The notes under the pieces are model-generated. The model was not told the origin of the DNA. It ran no database searches and worked only from the letters and a program-made list of their open reading frames with translations. DNA of 64,000 nt from Streptomyces sp. SID13031. GTDB taxonomy: Bacteria > Actinomycetota > Actinomycetes > Propionibacteriales > Kribbellaceae. This document shows, piece by piece, positions 16,844-25,600 of the stretch. The stretch is taken from assembly GCF_010548305.1 (NCBI RefSeq), contig NZ_JAAGLV010000030.1:1-64000 (forward strand). Direction: 5' to 3'. Position numbers and translations under genes: made by a program. How positions within the stretch are numbered: position 1 is the stretch's first letter; every line of letters starts with the position of its first letter.

Positions 16844-17463
16844 GCAAGACAGAGCTAGAGGCAGTGTTAGAACTAGAGGACGGCCTACGCGCCACCTTCG
16901 AGCGCGCCGCGGCTTCTGTACCGCCGACCGCCGACCTGGCCGACCGGGCCACCACAGGCGTGCAACAGGCACAACGCCGTACGTGGCTGGTCTCCGGCGC
17001 TGCGGCTGCCGCGGTGGCCGTGATCGCCGCCGTCGGCTTCAGCCTGCACGGCGCCTCACCGTCGACGCCACAACCGGCTGCGGGCAATAACCCTGCGTCT
17101 ACTGTCGCGACGGCCGAGGCTCGCGCGGCCACGGCGCAAACAGTGGTCGGGAGCTGGCGTCCGGTGCGGCTCAGCGGCTTCACCACGCTCAAGACGGCGC
17201 GCCCGGACGATCCGATCATCACCTTCAATGCCGACGGCACCTGGATCGGCTCCGACGGCTGCAACGGCCTGAGCGGCACCTACTCGATCGGCCAGCGCGG
17301 CGAGTTCACCAGCAAGTCGAACGGCCAGCGCGAGGCCGGCTGCGAAAACGTCCCGCACACCGCGGTACTGGCGGCCGCCAAGCGGATCACAAGCACCAAG
17401 ACAGACCTGACCTTCTACGCCGGCGACGGGCGAGAAGTTGCGAGATACGCTCGCGCACGGTAG
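16840..17463 (+). CDS. membrane-anchored META-domain protein in anti-sigma position
   Basis: This 207-residue protein has a cytoplasmic N-terminus of about 47 residues (ELEAVLELEDGLRATFERAA, anti-sigma-like), one membrane helix (about 49-69) and a Pro/Ala spacer. An outer META/HslJ-like domain follows, with TVVGSWRPVRLSG, ITFNADGTWIGSDGCNGLSG and the paired Cys of REAGCENV. It starts at GTG 16840, overlapping the sigma gene by 4 nt. Such pairs suggest it tethers or reports to the sigma factor, but no anti-sigma domain is recognisable, so that role is an inference. Confidence 0.75.
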   Translation: MSKTELEAVLELEDGLRATFERAAASVPPTADLADRATTGVQQAQRRTWLVSGAAAAAVAVIAAVGFSLHGASPSTPQPAAGNNPASTVATAEARAATAQTVVGSWRPVRLSGFTTLKTARPDDPIITFNADGTWIGSDGCNGLSGTYSIGQRGEFTSKSNGQREAGCENVPHTAVLAAAKRITSTKTDLTFYAGDGREVARYARAR

Positions 17464-17555
17464 TCAAATTTGCTTGCGGACGGTGATCGGCTATTGACTA
17501 TGAGCAGTCCCTAACCGGACGATTCACGGAGGCCGTCCACCGATTGGGGAGCTCA

Positions 17556-18854
17556 GTGCGACTCTCAGCTACCGTTCCGCTGCTCGCTCTTAGCTCAGTG
17601 TCACTGGTTGCCGCATCACTGTCAGCGTTGCCGTCGATGGCTGCACCGACGGCTGTGACAAAGGTCACGGTCTGCAATCACGCGGACCCGACGACGACGT
17701 CCTCGGACGCCACGCGACTGTCCCAACCCGTCTCGTCGAAGGACTCCCGGCCACTCGGCCAGGCGATCGGCGAGGGCGTGACGACCGCAGTACGGACGAT
17801 CGAGGCGCTCGATGCGACCGGGCGGCCGACGTCGGGTCTTCCGTACGGACTGAGCCAGGGCATCGTCGGCGTACTGGGGTCGCCGCAGACCGGCTACAAG
17901 GTCGTCGTCGACGACTCGGTGGTCGACGAGAAGAAGTACCAGGCCGCCGTCTCCAAGAACGTTCCGGCCGCGGGCCTGAAGATGCTCGGCCTCGAGCGCA
18001 GCTGCCGCTCCGCGCGTTCCATCGCGGACGCCTGGAACCGGGTCGGCGCGCGCTCATGGACCGACGCCGCCAAGACGACCTACAGCGCTGATCTGGACCC
18101 GGCTTCCGAAGACGTCGTCGTCGAGTACGACAAGGCGACCACCTCGGACGCCTCGGTCGAGGCGCTGGAGTCGCTGGACGGCGTACGGGCGTCGGCGGGC
18201 AGTCTGCAGCGGACGTCACGGGTGAACGACACCCCGACCGGCGGCCACTGGGGTGGCGCAATGATCAAGTCTGCGTCCAAGTACTGCACGGCCGGCTTCT
18301 CCGTCGTCAGGCGGTCGGACGGCAGGCGCGGCGCGGTGACCGCCGGCCACTGCGGCGGCGTCGGCACAGTCTGGAATTCAGGCACGAACTACTACGGCAC
18401 CACGACAGGCCGCACCAACTACCCCGACTACGACCAGTCGCTGCTGACCGGCAGCTCGTACGGCTCGAAGATCTGGACCGATGGCCCCGGCGACTCGCTG
18501 GACACCCGTACCGTCAAGGCCGCCGGCGACCCGTCGCTCGGCTCGTTCATCTGCCAGTCCGGCTACAAAAGCCTCTCGATGTGCGGCCTGACGGTCAAAT
18601 CCCTGAGCGCCAAGTACTGCGACACAGACGGCTGCACCACCTACGTCATCCGCGCCACCCGAGGCAACGCAATCGCCATCCGCGGCGGCGACTCCGGCGG
18701 CCCCATGTACACCACCTCATCCTCAGGCGGAGCCACCATCCGAGGCCTGGCCTTCGCCGGCGGCGGCTGCACAGCCTCCAACTGCACCACCCTCTACGCC
18801 GAGCGCTACGCCTCCATAGCCGGCCACCTAGGCGTCACCGCAATCACCGGCTAA
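17556..18854 (+). CDS. secreted streptogrisin-like serine protease (chymotrypsin fold)
   Basis: This 432-residue preproprotease has a signal peptide (about 1-30), an alpha-lytic-protease-type prodomain up to about 228, and a chymotrypsin-fold domain. The triad is His265 in TAGHC, Asp293 in YDQS and Ser380 in GGDSGGP. Paired cysteines flank the active site. The prodomain should chaperone folding and be cleaved after export. I chose GTG 17556, just after GGGGAG, over TTG 17544. It ends 33 nt before tRNA-Arg and has no operon partner. Confidence 0.9.
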   Translation: MRLSATVPLLALSSVSLVAASLSALPSMAAPTAVTKVTVCNHADPTTTSSDATRLSQPVSSKDSRPLGQAIGEGVTTAVRTIEALDATGRPTSGLPYGLSQGIVGVLGSPQTGYKVVVDDSVVDEKKYQAAVSKNVPAAGLKMLGLERSCRSARSIADAWNRVGARSWTDAAKTTYSADLDPASEDVVVEYDKATTSDASVEALESLDGVRASAGSLQRTSRVNDTPTGGHWGGAMIKSASKYCTAGFSVVRRSDGRRGAVTAGHCGGVGTVWNSGTNYYGTTTGRTNYPDYDQSLLTGSSYGSKIWTDGPGDSLDTRTVKAAGDPSLGSFICQSGYKSLSMCGLTVKSLSAKYCDTDGCTTYVIRATRGNAIAIRGGDSGGPMYTTSSSGGATIRGLAFAGGGCTASNCTTLYAERYASIAGHLGVTAITG

Positions 18855-18887
18855 CGTCCGCTACGCTTACCCCGGTCCACAACGTGC

Positions 18888-18960
18888 GCCCCCGTAGCTC
18901 AGGGGATAGAGCGTCGGTTTCCTAAACCGTGCGTCGCAGGTTCGAATCCTGCCGGGGGCA
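18888..18960 (+). tRNA. tRNA-Arg (anticodon CCT)
   Basis: A complete 73-nt cloverleaf: acceptor arms GCCCCCG/CGGGGGC, anticodon loop TTCCTAA giving anticodon CCT (codon AGG), T-stem GCAGG/CCTGC and discriminator A; CCA is not encoded. It marks the left border of the accessory island. I found no second copy of its 3' end within the window. Confidence 0.96.
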
Positions 18961-19210
18961 CAAACGGCCGCTGACCTGGGATAGACAGACTGTTTCCAGG
19001 TCAGGGCCGGACTCCCTCGGCTAGTAACCAAGGCCATGCACACACATTTTCGGGTAAGCGGATCGGTCCGCCGAGACCCGAGGAGCACCAGCGCATGAGC
19101 ACCGTTCCAAGCCGCGCACCGCACCGACCAGCGCGCACTCTGCGAGCCGTCACCGACACTGCGGGCCAGGCATCCACCCGGCGCTGACCTTTTGGCCGAG
19201 CCTGTACGAC
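18961..19210. other. gene-free stretch after tRNA-Arg
   Basis: No convincing gene is visible in these 250 bases on either strand. A minus-strand frame here is only the antisense of the tRNA (it reads GRIRTCDARFRKPTLYPLSY, a well-known artefact of tRNA-Arg). The segment probably belongs to the left edge of the island. Confidence 0.5.
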
Positions 19211-19372
19211 CTACTTGAAGTCCACGGTCATCTCGGGGCGTCCGAAGTCCGCTGGCTCGACCCGGACCCGTTCGAGGATCCTGCCGGCTCCACGGCCGAG
19301 ACTTCGCAGTGCCACCACCTGCGCGGCGTGATCGTGAAGGCAGGCAGGCGGCCCATCTAGACCGGCGTGGCT
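19211..19372 (-). pseudogene. possible C-terminal gene remnant next to the tRNA
   Basis: A minus-strand frame ending at TAG 19211 reads HDHAAQVVALRSLGRGAGRI then LERVRVEPADFGRPEMTVDF. This looks like a real protein terminus and has loose resemblance to the ends of site-specific recombinases. There is no start codon or upstream domain in frame. If it is an integrase tail, it would be the relic of the enzyme that inserted the island. This is weak evidence. Confidence 0.28.
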
Positions 19373-19422
19373 GACGTGCCGGTGCCTTGTAGCCCGCGTC
19401 AGCCGCGCCTTCCAACCAATGT

Positions 19423-19620
19423 TCAGCGGCAGTTCTGGTTGTACTCGATGGCCGCGTCGGTCTGCTCCGACGCGACGTTACCGTTGTTGTTGGCTACCAG
19501 CAGTAGCGCGGTGCACGCCTCTGGCGTGTATGTGTCGTCCGGCCCGCTGCTGCTGGACCCCCCAAAACAGGAGCCGATGAGCGCGAGCACGCCAACTCCG
19601 ATGACAATCAATTTCCACAT
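19423..19620 (-). CDS. small lipoprotein (65 aa), island gene
   Basis: A 65-residue protein begins MWKLIVIGVGVLALIGSCFG, a short signal sequence with a lipobox-like IGSC. A Ser/Gly-rich linker and a small domain with two more Cys follow (ACTALLL, YNQNCR). The ATG follows GGGGGGAAC. It resembles small lipoproteins carried by actinobacterial integrative elements and phages, but I do not recognise the family. Confidence 0.6.
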   Translation of the reverse strand: MWKLIVIGVGVLALIGSCFGGSSSSGPDDTYTPEACTALLLVANNNGNVASEQTDAAIEYNQNCR

Positions 19621-19692
19621 GACGGTTCCCCCCGTTTGATGAGTCCCCCGGTCTCAGCCTCCCCAACGGCACCAGGGGGCTTGGTGTGGCTG

Positions 19693-20049
19693 CTAGCGCG
19701 GGCAGAACATCGGCCCGACCTGGCAGTTGTAGTTGTCCTGCTCCTGCTGCTGCCGCGCTCGCTCCTCGGCTTGCAGCTGGCGCATCCGCTCCTGCTGGTC
19801 ATACTGCTGCTGGTTGGAACCGGAGGTGTCTCCACCCTGGTCGTCGGTGACACCCTGCGCCTCGAAGGTCGCGCATGCCTCCACGCTCTGCTGTGCCCAG
19901 TCAGGCGCACCCGCACCACACCCCGCGTAACCATCCGACCCGCCCGCATGGTGCTGCACGACCATGCCGGTCATGAAGACGGCGACCGCCGCCACCAGCA
20001 CCAGGCCATACCGGATCAGTACCGACCGATCCATGAACCAAGCCCTCAT
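19693..20049 (-). CDS. small membrane-anchored Gln-rich protein, island gene
   Basis: This 118-residue protein has one membrane helix (about 13-33), two cysteine-containing patches (YAGCGAG, VEACATFEAQG) and a Gln/Glu/Arg-rich probable coiled coil (about 78-104) before a final pair of Cys. ATG 20049 follows GGGGGAAG; Met6 is an alternative start. No function is assignable. With its neighbour at 19423 it forms the intact end of the decayed element. Confidence 0.58.
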   Translation of the reverse strand: MRAWFMDRSVLIRYGLVLVAAVAVFMTGMVVQHHAGGSDGYAGCGAGAPDWAQQSVEACATFEAQGVTDDQGGDTSGSNQQQYDQQERMRQLQAEERARQQQEQDNYNCQVGPMFCPR

Positions 20050-20160
20050 CGCGATTCTTCCCCCGTTACTCCCCCCGCGTGTCGCGGCGTGCCATCCCTC
20101 GACTGTGAATCGGATCTGACCACGGAGCGTTACAAGGATCGGCTCACGAACGCATCACGA

Positions 20161-20430
20161 TTACGGTGTGACGGTGACCTGCCGGATACCCTTCGTCGGA
20201 TTCGGCACCCCGAACCCTCGTTGATCCACTGCGCCCCGGACATGCCGGTAATGGTCCGGAACACCGCATTGGTGTTGCCGGGATACACCTCGGCCGGGAA
20301 CTGCCCCTCGAAAGGCGAGGTCGTCACTACGGCTGGCATGGCTGAAAGTCCTTACGTGCAAGGCAAAACGCTTGCCCTGCACGTGGCTGTACAGCACACC
20401 GCTCCGGCCGGTCGGCTCTGTCAGCGCCAC
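20161..20430 (-). pseudogene. frameshifted small island gene
   Basis: The reading starts at GTG 20430 (ALTEPTGRSGVLYSHVQGK). It moves by one base near 20335 into a frame reading VVTTSPFEGQFPAEVYPGNT then NAVFRTITGMSGAQWINEG, and returns near 20214 to the first frame for FGVPNPTKGIRQVTVTP and TAA 20161. The joined product is about 85 residues and looks coherent, so two compensating indels probably broke an intact gene. Sequencing error is a less likely alternative, because similar lesions recur in neighbours. Confidence 0.6.
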
Positions 20431-20639
20431 CTGTCAGCCATCATGGCAGACAACTCCACGGCCCGATTGCGCTCAAGTACGGGATCCTCGTCGGCCAACA
20501 GTCCGAAGTCGTCACTGCACCGCAGCAGCAGGACCGCTACCGCGACGATCGCCGTACGCCGGTACCAATCCCGCTCGGCGCTCACGCGGTGCGCCTGGCG
20601 TCTATACCGGCCTTCTCGCCCGTCCGGCGCCTCAGACAT
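20421..20639 (-). CDS. small membrane protein (72 aa), island gene
   Basis: This 72-residue protein starts at ATG 20639 after GGAGGG, with a basic N-terminus (DGREGRYRRQAHRVSAERDW), a short hydrophobic segment (TAIVAVAVLLL) and a charged C-terminus. Its start overlaps the stop of the upstream frameshifted gene (20632), and its stop overlaps the next start by 10 nt. This is the tight packing of a phage-type operon. Function unknown. Confidence 0.55.
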   Translation of the reverse strand: MSEAPDGREGRYRRQAHRVSAERDWYRRTAIVAVAVLLLRCSDDFGLLADEDPVLERNRAVELSAMMADRWR

Positions 20640-20842
20640 CGTCGCCCTCCGCGTCGAAGTGGCCGGTGCTGTCGAGGTGGTGCAGGTTCTCGGCACGGCC
20701 ATCCGGGTCCACCACCACGATGACGCAGGGGTAGCGATTCGCAGTCATGTTGCCCTGAGCATCGACCTCGATCTCGGTAACGGTTGCCGTCGGCGTTCGG
20801 CTCGATGTGGGTTGTCAGCACCTTGGGCTCGTCGCCGGTCAC
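20632..20842 (-). pseudogene. frameshifted small island gene
   Basis: GTG 20842 opens a frame reading TGDEPKVLTTHIEPNADG. Near 20786 one extra A (GGCAACC) shifts the frame. The remaining protein is read as VTEIEVDAQGNMTANRYP, CVIVVVDPDGRAENLHH and LDSTGHFDAEGDDV with stop at 20632. Removing the extra base gives one smooth 69-residue acidic protein. It overlaps the wHTH gene upstream by 4 nt (GTGA), so the ancestral operon layout is kept. Confidence 0.62.
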
Positions 20843-21111
20843 GGTGTCTCCTCGATCATCCGTAGGGGGTGTGTCCCATCTGTCCCATGTGCCCCTTTCG
20901 GGCTCATGCCCTCGTCCATTGGGATAGGGGCGTATAGACCGCGTGCCGGCTTCCGGATCGCCCCGCTTTCCTCGGCGCGGCTGAGGTACCGGCGTACGTC
21001 GCCGGTCTCCCCGAGTGCCTCCTCCACCTGCTTCAGGCTGATGCCGTCCGGGTGCTGGTTGACCAAGGCGACGATCGCTGCCATCCGGTCGCCCCGGTTC
21101 GCGTCGATCAC
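20839..21111 (-). CDS. winged-helix DNA-binding protein, island gene
   Basis: A 90-residue protein contains a helix-turn-helix/winged-helix core: AAIVALVNQHPDGISLKQVE, EALGETGDVRRYLSRAEESG and the wing AIRKPARGLYAPI. Such proteins often follow a RecA-like ATPase in actinobacterial integrative elements and phages. The frame is intact, from GTG 21111, 10 nt after the stop of the broken ATPase gene. Confidence 0.6.
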   Translation of the reverse strand: MIDANRGDRMAAIVALVNQHPDGISLKQVEEALGETGDVRRYLSRAEESGAIRKPARGLYAPIPMDEGMSPKGAHGTDGTHPLRMIEETP

Positions 21112-21120
21112 CGGGCCGTC

Positions 21121-21692
21121 TTACATCTGCCAGCAGGGGCCGAACCGGGTCAAGCCAATCTCGCGCTCCTCGGCCTCGCGGCTGGTCAGGTGCAGAACCG
21201 CATCAGCCTGGCCACGAGCACGGCGCAGCGACATGACCACATCTGCCGATCCGGCGAGCCCGTTCGTGCCGGCCACGTCGTCCACGAAGTCCTCACCAAC
21301 AGCCTTGCGGGTGTGGTGGCAAACCAGGATCGCCACACCATGGTGGGCGAACTCCTGCAAGCTGCCGAGCAGCCGGTAGTCCTCGTCATACCGGTTCTGG
21401 CCCGGTGCCCCTCGCGGCCGAATCTTGCCCAGAGTGTCGATACAAATCAGGCCGCACGTCTGGGTAGCGCTCGATGTAGGCCGCCATGAAGCCGAGCACG
21501 CTGGTGCCCTTCGGCAAGCGGGTCCCGTAGCAGAACTCCGGGGGCAGCGCCTCGTCGTCGTACACCAACCGAGTCCGTGCCTTCATCCGTCAGTCGCCGT
21601 CTTCCAGGGCCAGGTACAGGACCGACCCTTCTCCACCGGCTGGTTGCCCAGAGCAAGACCACCACGAGCCACGGCCCACTCGGAACGGGCCA
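21121..21692 (-). pseudogene. truncated RecA-like AAA ATPase (RepA type)
   Basis: Pieces in several frames make one RecA-like ATPase: WAVARGGLALGNQPVEKG, then SVLYLALEDGD (Walker B region), TRLVYDDEALPPEFCYGTRL, LICIDTLGKIRPRGAPGQNR and HHTRKAVGEDFVDDVAGTNG, then SADVVMSLRRARGQADAVLH to TAA 21121. Defects are a missing N-terminus including Walker A, a frameshift after VEKG, an in-frame TGA at 21590-21592 where Arg is expected, and another frameshift near 21450. Such ATPases act in element replication; this copy cannot work. Confidence 0.75.
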
Positions 21693-21721
21693 CGATAGAC
21701 CGGCGAGGCCGGGCGATGCGG

Positions 21722-22194
21722 GGGCGTCGAGGTCGAAGAAGTAGCTGCGTTGCCGGACCAGGAAGTAGACGGACTCATAGGTCAGGCTGAAGCGGTCGGA
21801 CACGGAGCTGGGCAGCGAATTGGTCTTGGCCCAGACCAGGTTGTTGCGCACGATTCAGCCATCGTCGGCGAGCGCCAATAGCAAGCGTTCTGGAGCCAGT
21901 AGCAAGCCCTTGGCTGGCGCGCCGTACTTCGGATGGCGAGAGAAGCTGTCACCGAGGTTAGGGAACAGGGAGCCGCTGGGGACCAGGACGCGGGCACCTC
22001 TTGCATGACCGCCTGGAGGTTGGCGACCCATCCGCCTACATCCGACTCCATGCCGAGCTGACCATCGGCGTGGTAGTCGCGCAGGGCTAGTACGGAGGCG
22101 AGGTGACCACGCAATCGACGCTGGAGCTTGCTAGCTGACTCAACTGGTCGCGGGCGTCCCTGATGAGGATGGTGTTTCGAGGTGTCGCCGTCAT
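21722..22194 (-). pseudogene. broken DNA methyltransferase (N4/N6 type)
   Basis: The reading starts at ATG 22194: TATPRNTILIRDARDQLSQL, then SSSVDCVVTSPPY, the catalytic motif IV. A one-base loss then creates TAG at 22087-22089. The next frame gives ALRDYHADGQLGMESDVGGW. A second shift near 21995 gives ARVLVPSGSLFPNLGDSFSR, interrupted by TGA at 21855-21857 in place of Trp. It resumes with IVRNNLVWAKTNSLPSSVSD and YFLVRQRSYFFDLDA, then stops abruptly at the ATPase remnant. It is a DNA-modification gene inactivated several times over. Confidence 0.78.
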
Positions 22195-22348
22195 ACATGC
22201 GCCCCCTGGGCGATGCGCGACACCGCCTCGTCAACAGGGCGACTCTGAACAGCGACCAACTGACGGCGGGCTACGTCGATGATGGCGTCTTTGCGCCTCT
22301 CAGACGGCCACGATTCACGTCGTTCTGCTCGCTCTCGTAAGCGGGCAT
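22191..22348 (-). pseudogene. small frameshifted gene at the head of the decayed module
   Basis: ATG 22348 opens MPAYESEQNDVN. After a one-base shift near 22312 the frame continues SWPSERRKDAIIDVARRQLV and AVQSRPVDEAVSRIAQGAHV to TGA 22191. The stop overlaps the methyltransferase ATG by 4 nt (ATGA), so it headed the same operon. The product is not recognised. Confidence 0.45.
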
Positions 22349-22443
22349 CTCATATTGGAAACCCGATGAATTTCCCACTCCAAAAACACTTACGACCGCC
22401 CATCTGACAGAGCATGATAATCCGCTACCCCCAGCCATCCTGG

Positions 22444-22671
22444 CTAAGGGTAACGGATTAGAAGTGTGAGCACAAACGCGGCGGGAAATATTGCAAGAGG
22501 AGTCGCGGCGACTAGCAGTATGACCTCTAGGCCAATGAATAGAGCTACACCATAGCCAACATCAATTGGCCTCGATGATAGGGCAGCTCTTGCACCGGAG
22601 TTACCATAGAAAGTTGCGCTTGATATCTTACCGCACACGCATGCCCTAATAGACCTATCTGCAGTTTTCAA
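22444..22671 (-). CDS. small hydrophobic protein, candidate immunity protein of the RHS toxin
   Basis: A 75-residue protein from TTG 22671 follows GGCGAGG and starts only 15 nt after the RHS stop. The first 37 residues are polar with a CVCGKIS patch. Residues about 38-72 are almost wholly hydrophobic (one long or two short membrane helices). Base composition is AT-richer than the chromosome, like the RHS tail. Immunity genes of polymorphic toxins normally sit exactly here, and a membrane protein would suit a membrane-active toxin. The role is inferred from position only. Confidence 0.55.
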   Translation of the reverse strand: MKTADRSIRACVCGKISSATFYGNSGARAALSSRPIDVGYGVALFIGLEVILLVAATPLAIFPAAFVLTLLIRYP

Positions 22672-22686
22672 CCTTCTTACCTCGCC

Positions 22687-25600
22687 TTATCGCTTCTTGA
22701 CGAAGCTTTTAATCAAATACCTGCTTACATTATATAGTCCCCTTGGTCGAGATCTAAGAGGAACTTGCCAGAGTAGGCTGCCGCGCGCGGGGCTTATAAA
22801 GCCAGTGATCCCGCAACCCGTTCCTATGACCACTCCACACAGCGCCCCAGATGCAGCGTTCCTAGTAGATCTACCGGCCCATGAGATAGCGCTTCTGGAC
22901 TTGTAACTTGCATTGCTCGATCCTTTCTGCGCCAATCCGTAATGTGCGGCAGTTCCCGCAACAGCAATTGTCGTCACCGCGAGAATTCCCACTCCAACTC
23001 CACATGCTACAGATGCGATACACGCTACTGTTGCCGCTGCAGCTCCTACCCCAATTGCCTTGTCGATGCCTTTATGTGCCCAGCCCTGAACCTTGTCGCT
23101 ATTCCATAGGTATTTCCACGCCGATCTTCCATCCAAATCGAATTCATTAACTGGATCCGTGACATAGACGTAGTTATTAGGAGTCCCACCCTCCACTGGG
23201 TCAACAGATAGGAACCGGCCAATGCTTGCGATATAGACTCTCGCGCCCATCTGGGTTGGGGCGAGAGCTAAGGCCGACTCGGTGTCCTTCTCGTGTTGAC
23301 CTACCCAGCCGTAGGTGGAGCCGGTAGCGGTGTTGTTGGGGCTGGTTGCTACAGGGTTGCCAAACGGGTCGTAGGTAAAGGTGCCGGTCTGAGCGCCGGA
23401 GGCGTCGGTGGTGGCCATGACGTCACCGTGGACGTTGACGAGGGAGAAGACTGTGCTAGCGGATCGCTTGGTGAGGAGGACGCCACCGGGGAGCTGGAAG
23501 TACTTCTCGGTGATATTCCAGTTGGAGTCGCGAGTGAAGTCCGGGGTATCGCCTGCACCAGTGAAGCCGTACCAGGTGGAGCTGGTGTTGGTGCCGCTAG
23601 TGAACCGAGAGATGATGCGGTTCTGGACGTCGCGGTTGTAGTCGACCTGCTCCTGGCCCCAGTTTTGGCTGATGCGGCTGTTGCGGTCGGACGAGTCGTA
23701 GGTGAACTGAGTGACAGTCCCGCCGCCCCAGCTGGTACCAAGTTGGGTGGTGTTGCCGTGGGCGTCGTAGACCGGCACATCGATCTTATTGGTGGAGCTT
23801 TGGGCTAGCTGGTCGGCCTGGTCGTAGCAGTAGGTGGTGGTAGCACCGTTGATGGTCTGGCTGGTGCGATTCGAGTTCTTGCCTGCGTTGGCGTTGTAGG
23901 CGCCCGAGCAAGCCGTTGGCGTACCAAAGGCGTAGGCGTAGCTATTGGCGCCAATCGTGGCAGCGGTCAGACGACCGGCCTTGTCGTAGCTATAGGCCTT
24001 GCTAGCGCCAAGCTCAGTACCAGAGATGATCTGGCCAGACTGGCTGCGGGTGATCGTGTCGGTTAGATGCGTTGTGCCGTTGCCCAGCGTGTAGTCGGTG
24101 CCAGTGGTACGGCCAAGGGCGTCCCGAGAGATGGTCAGCGCCTGGGACCCGGCGGTTGGGTATGTGACGCCCGACAGCCGCCCGTAGGCGTCGTAGCCAG
24201 GGGTGGCGATCACTACCGAGTCGAGCTTCTGGCTGGTGAGTCGGTTGAAGTTGTCGTAGACGAACACTTCTGCGCCGAGCGGACCGGAGCGGGAGCTGAG
24301 GCGTCCGAGTGTGTCGTAGCTGGTCGTGGTGGTGTTGCCCTGGGCGTCGGTGTAGCTAGTAGTGCGGCCCAAGAGATCGCTGGTGGTAGTGATGGTGCCG
24401 TTGGCGTCGCTGGAGCTAACCACGAACGGGTTGGCGCCGACCAACCAGTTGTTGGTGACGGTGCGAGCAGGAGCGCCATTGAAGGCCGGGATAGCAACCG
24501 TAGTGACGCGGCCGCGGGTGTCGTAAGTGGTGCAAGTCCAGGAGTCTGCGTTGTAGCGGGTAGCTACGACCCGGCCGGCGTCGTCATAGATGGTCTCGGT
24601 GGTGCGACCGGTCTGGGCACCAGCCCCGTCCGGGTCAGCTTCAGTCTTGAGCTTGAGCATTCCGGCTTGTCTGTAGGCCTCAGTGGTGCCGGTGGTGCAG
24701 GGGTTGTCCTTCGTATCGGTGGCGACGTAGTAGGCGTAGTTGGTGACCGTGCCACCAGGGAGAGTCTTGGACAGCTGGCGGAGATAGCTGCCCGGTCCCG
24801 GAGTCTCGTAGGTGCTCGAGCTGGTGTAGTTGAGACCAGTCGAATCGAGCGTGCTGGATTGGGCTAGGCCGAGCTCAGGGTTGGCGCCGTAGTTAGTGGT
24901 GGCGGTGACGTTGGTTCCTCCGCCGACGGCCGTGCTTGAGTCATACGTTGTTTGGCTGGTAGCCAAGCCATAGTGCGGCTTCAGGAACTGGCCAATGGGG
25001 ATGTTGGAACCGCCAGGCGGAATGATGTTGACGTCGATGTGAGCATCGGTCTCGGAGGCTAGCTTGTTGTAGTAGTCGACCCGGATGCGGTGATACGAGT
25101 CGCCCTGCGTGTTCACGTAGGTGTGCGAGCCGGGGTTGTTGCGGAGGACGCCATCGTTCCAGTCGCCGACCACGAGCGTGTCATCGACGAAGAGCCTCAG
25201 ACCGTCGTCTGATGCCGTCGGGAAGGTGTACGTGCCGTTGGCTGTCAGGTGAACATCCGCGGTGATGGTCATACCCCAGCCTTTGCCGGCGTCGACCGTG
25301 ACGGGACTGGTTGTCCAAGACTTGTTGAGGTCGCCGTTTGCTACGCCGATGCCGGTGGCATGTAGCTTGGGCGCTCCCTCCAATACCTTGGTGGCGACGC
25401 CGGTACCATTAGTGGCGGTGCCAACTTGGAAGTACGCGACGGCTGCGGCTTGGATCGATCCGTCATAGCCGGTCTGGGTGTGTGGCATTTGAGCGTCGTT
25501 AGCCGCCAACGGCTTCCGGTCTGCGCCGAACCACGCACTGGGGGCCGGACCATACTGATCAGTCGGACGGTCGGCGTAGTCGTAGAGCGTGGCGGATTTG

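Noticed and set aside
18867..19415. 183-codon minus-strand frame antisense to tRNA-Arg
   Set aside because: The segment over the tRNA reads the well-known artefact GRIRTCDARFRKPTLYPLSY, and the rest lacks a plausible protein pattern; only the different frame ending at 19211 looks protein-like.
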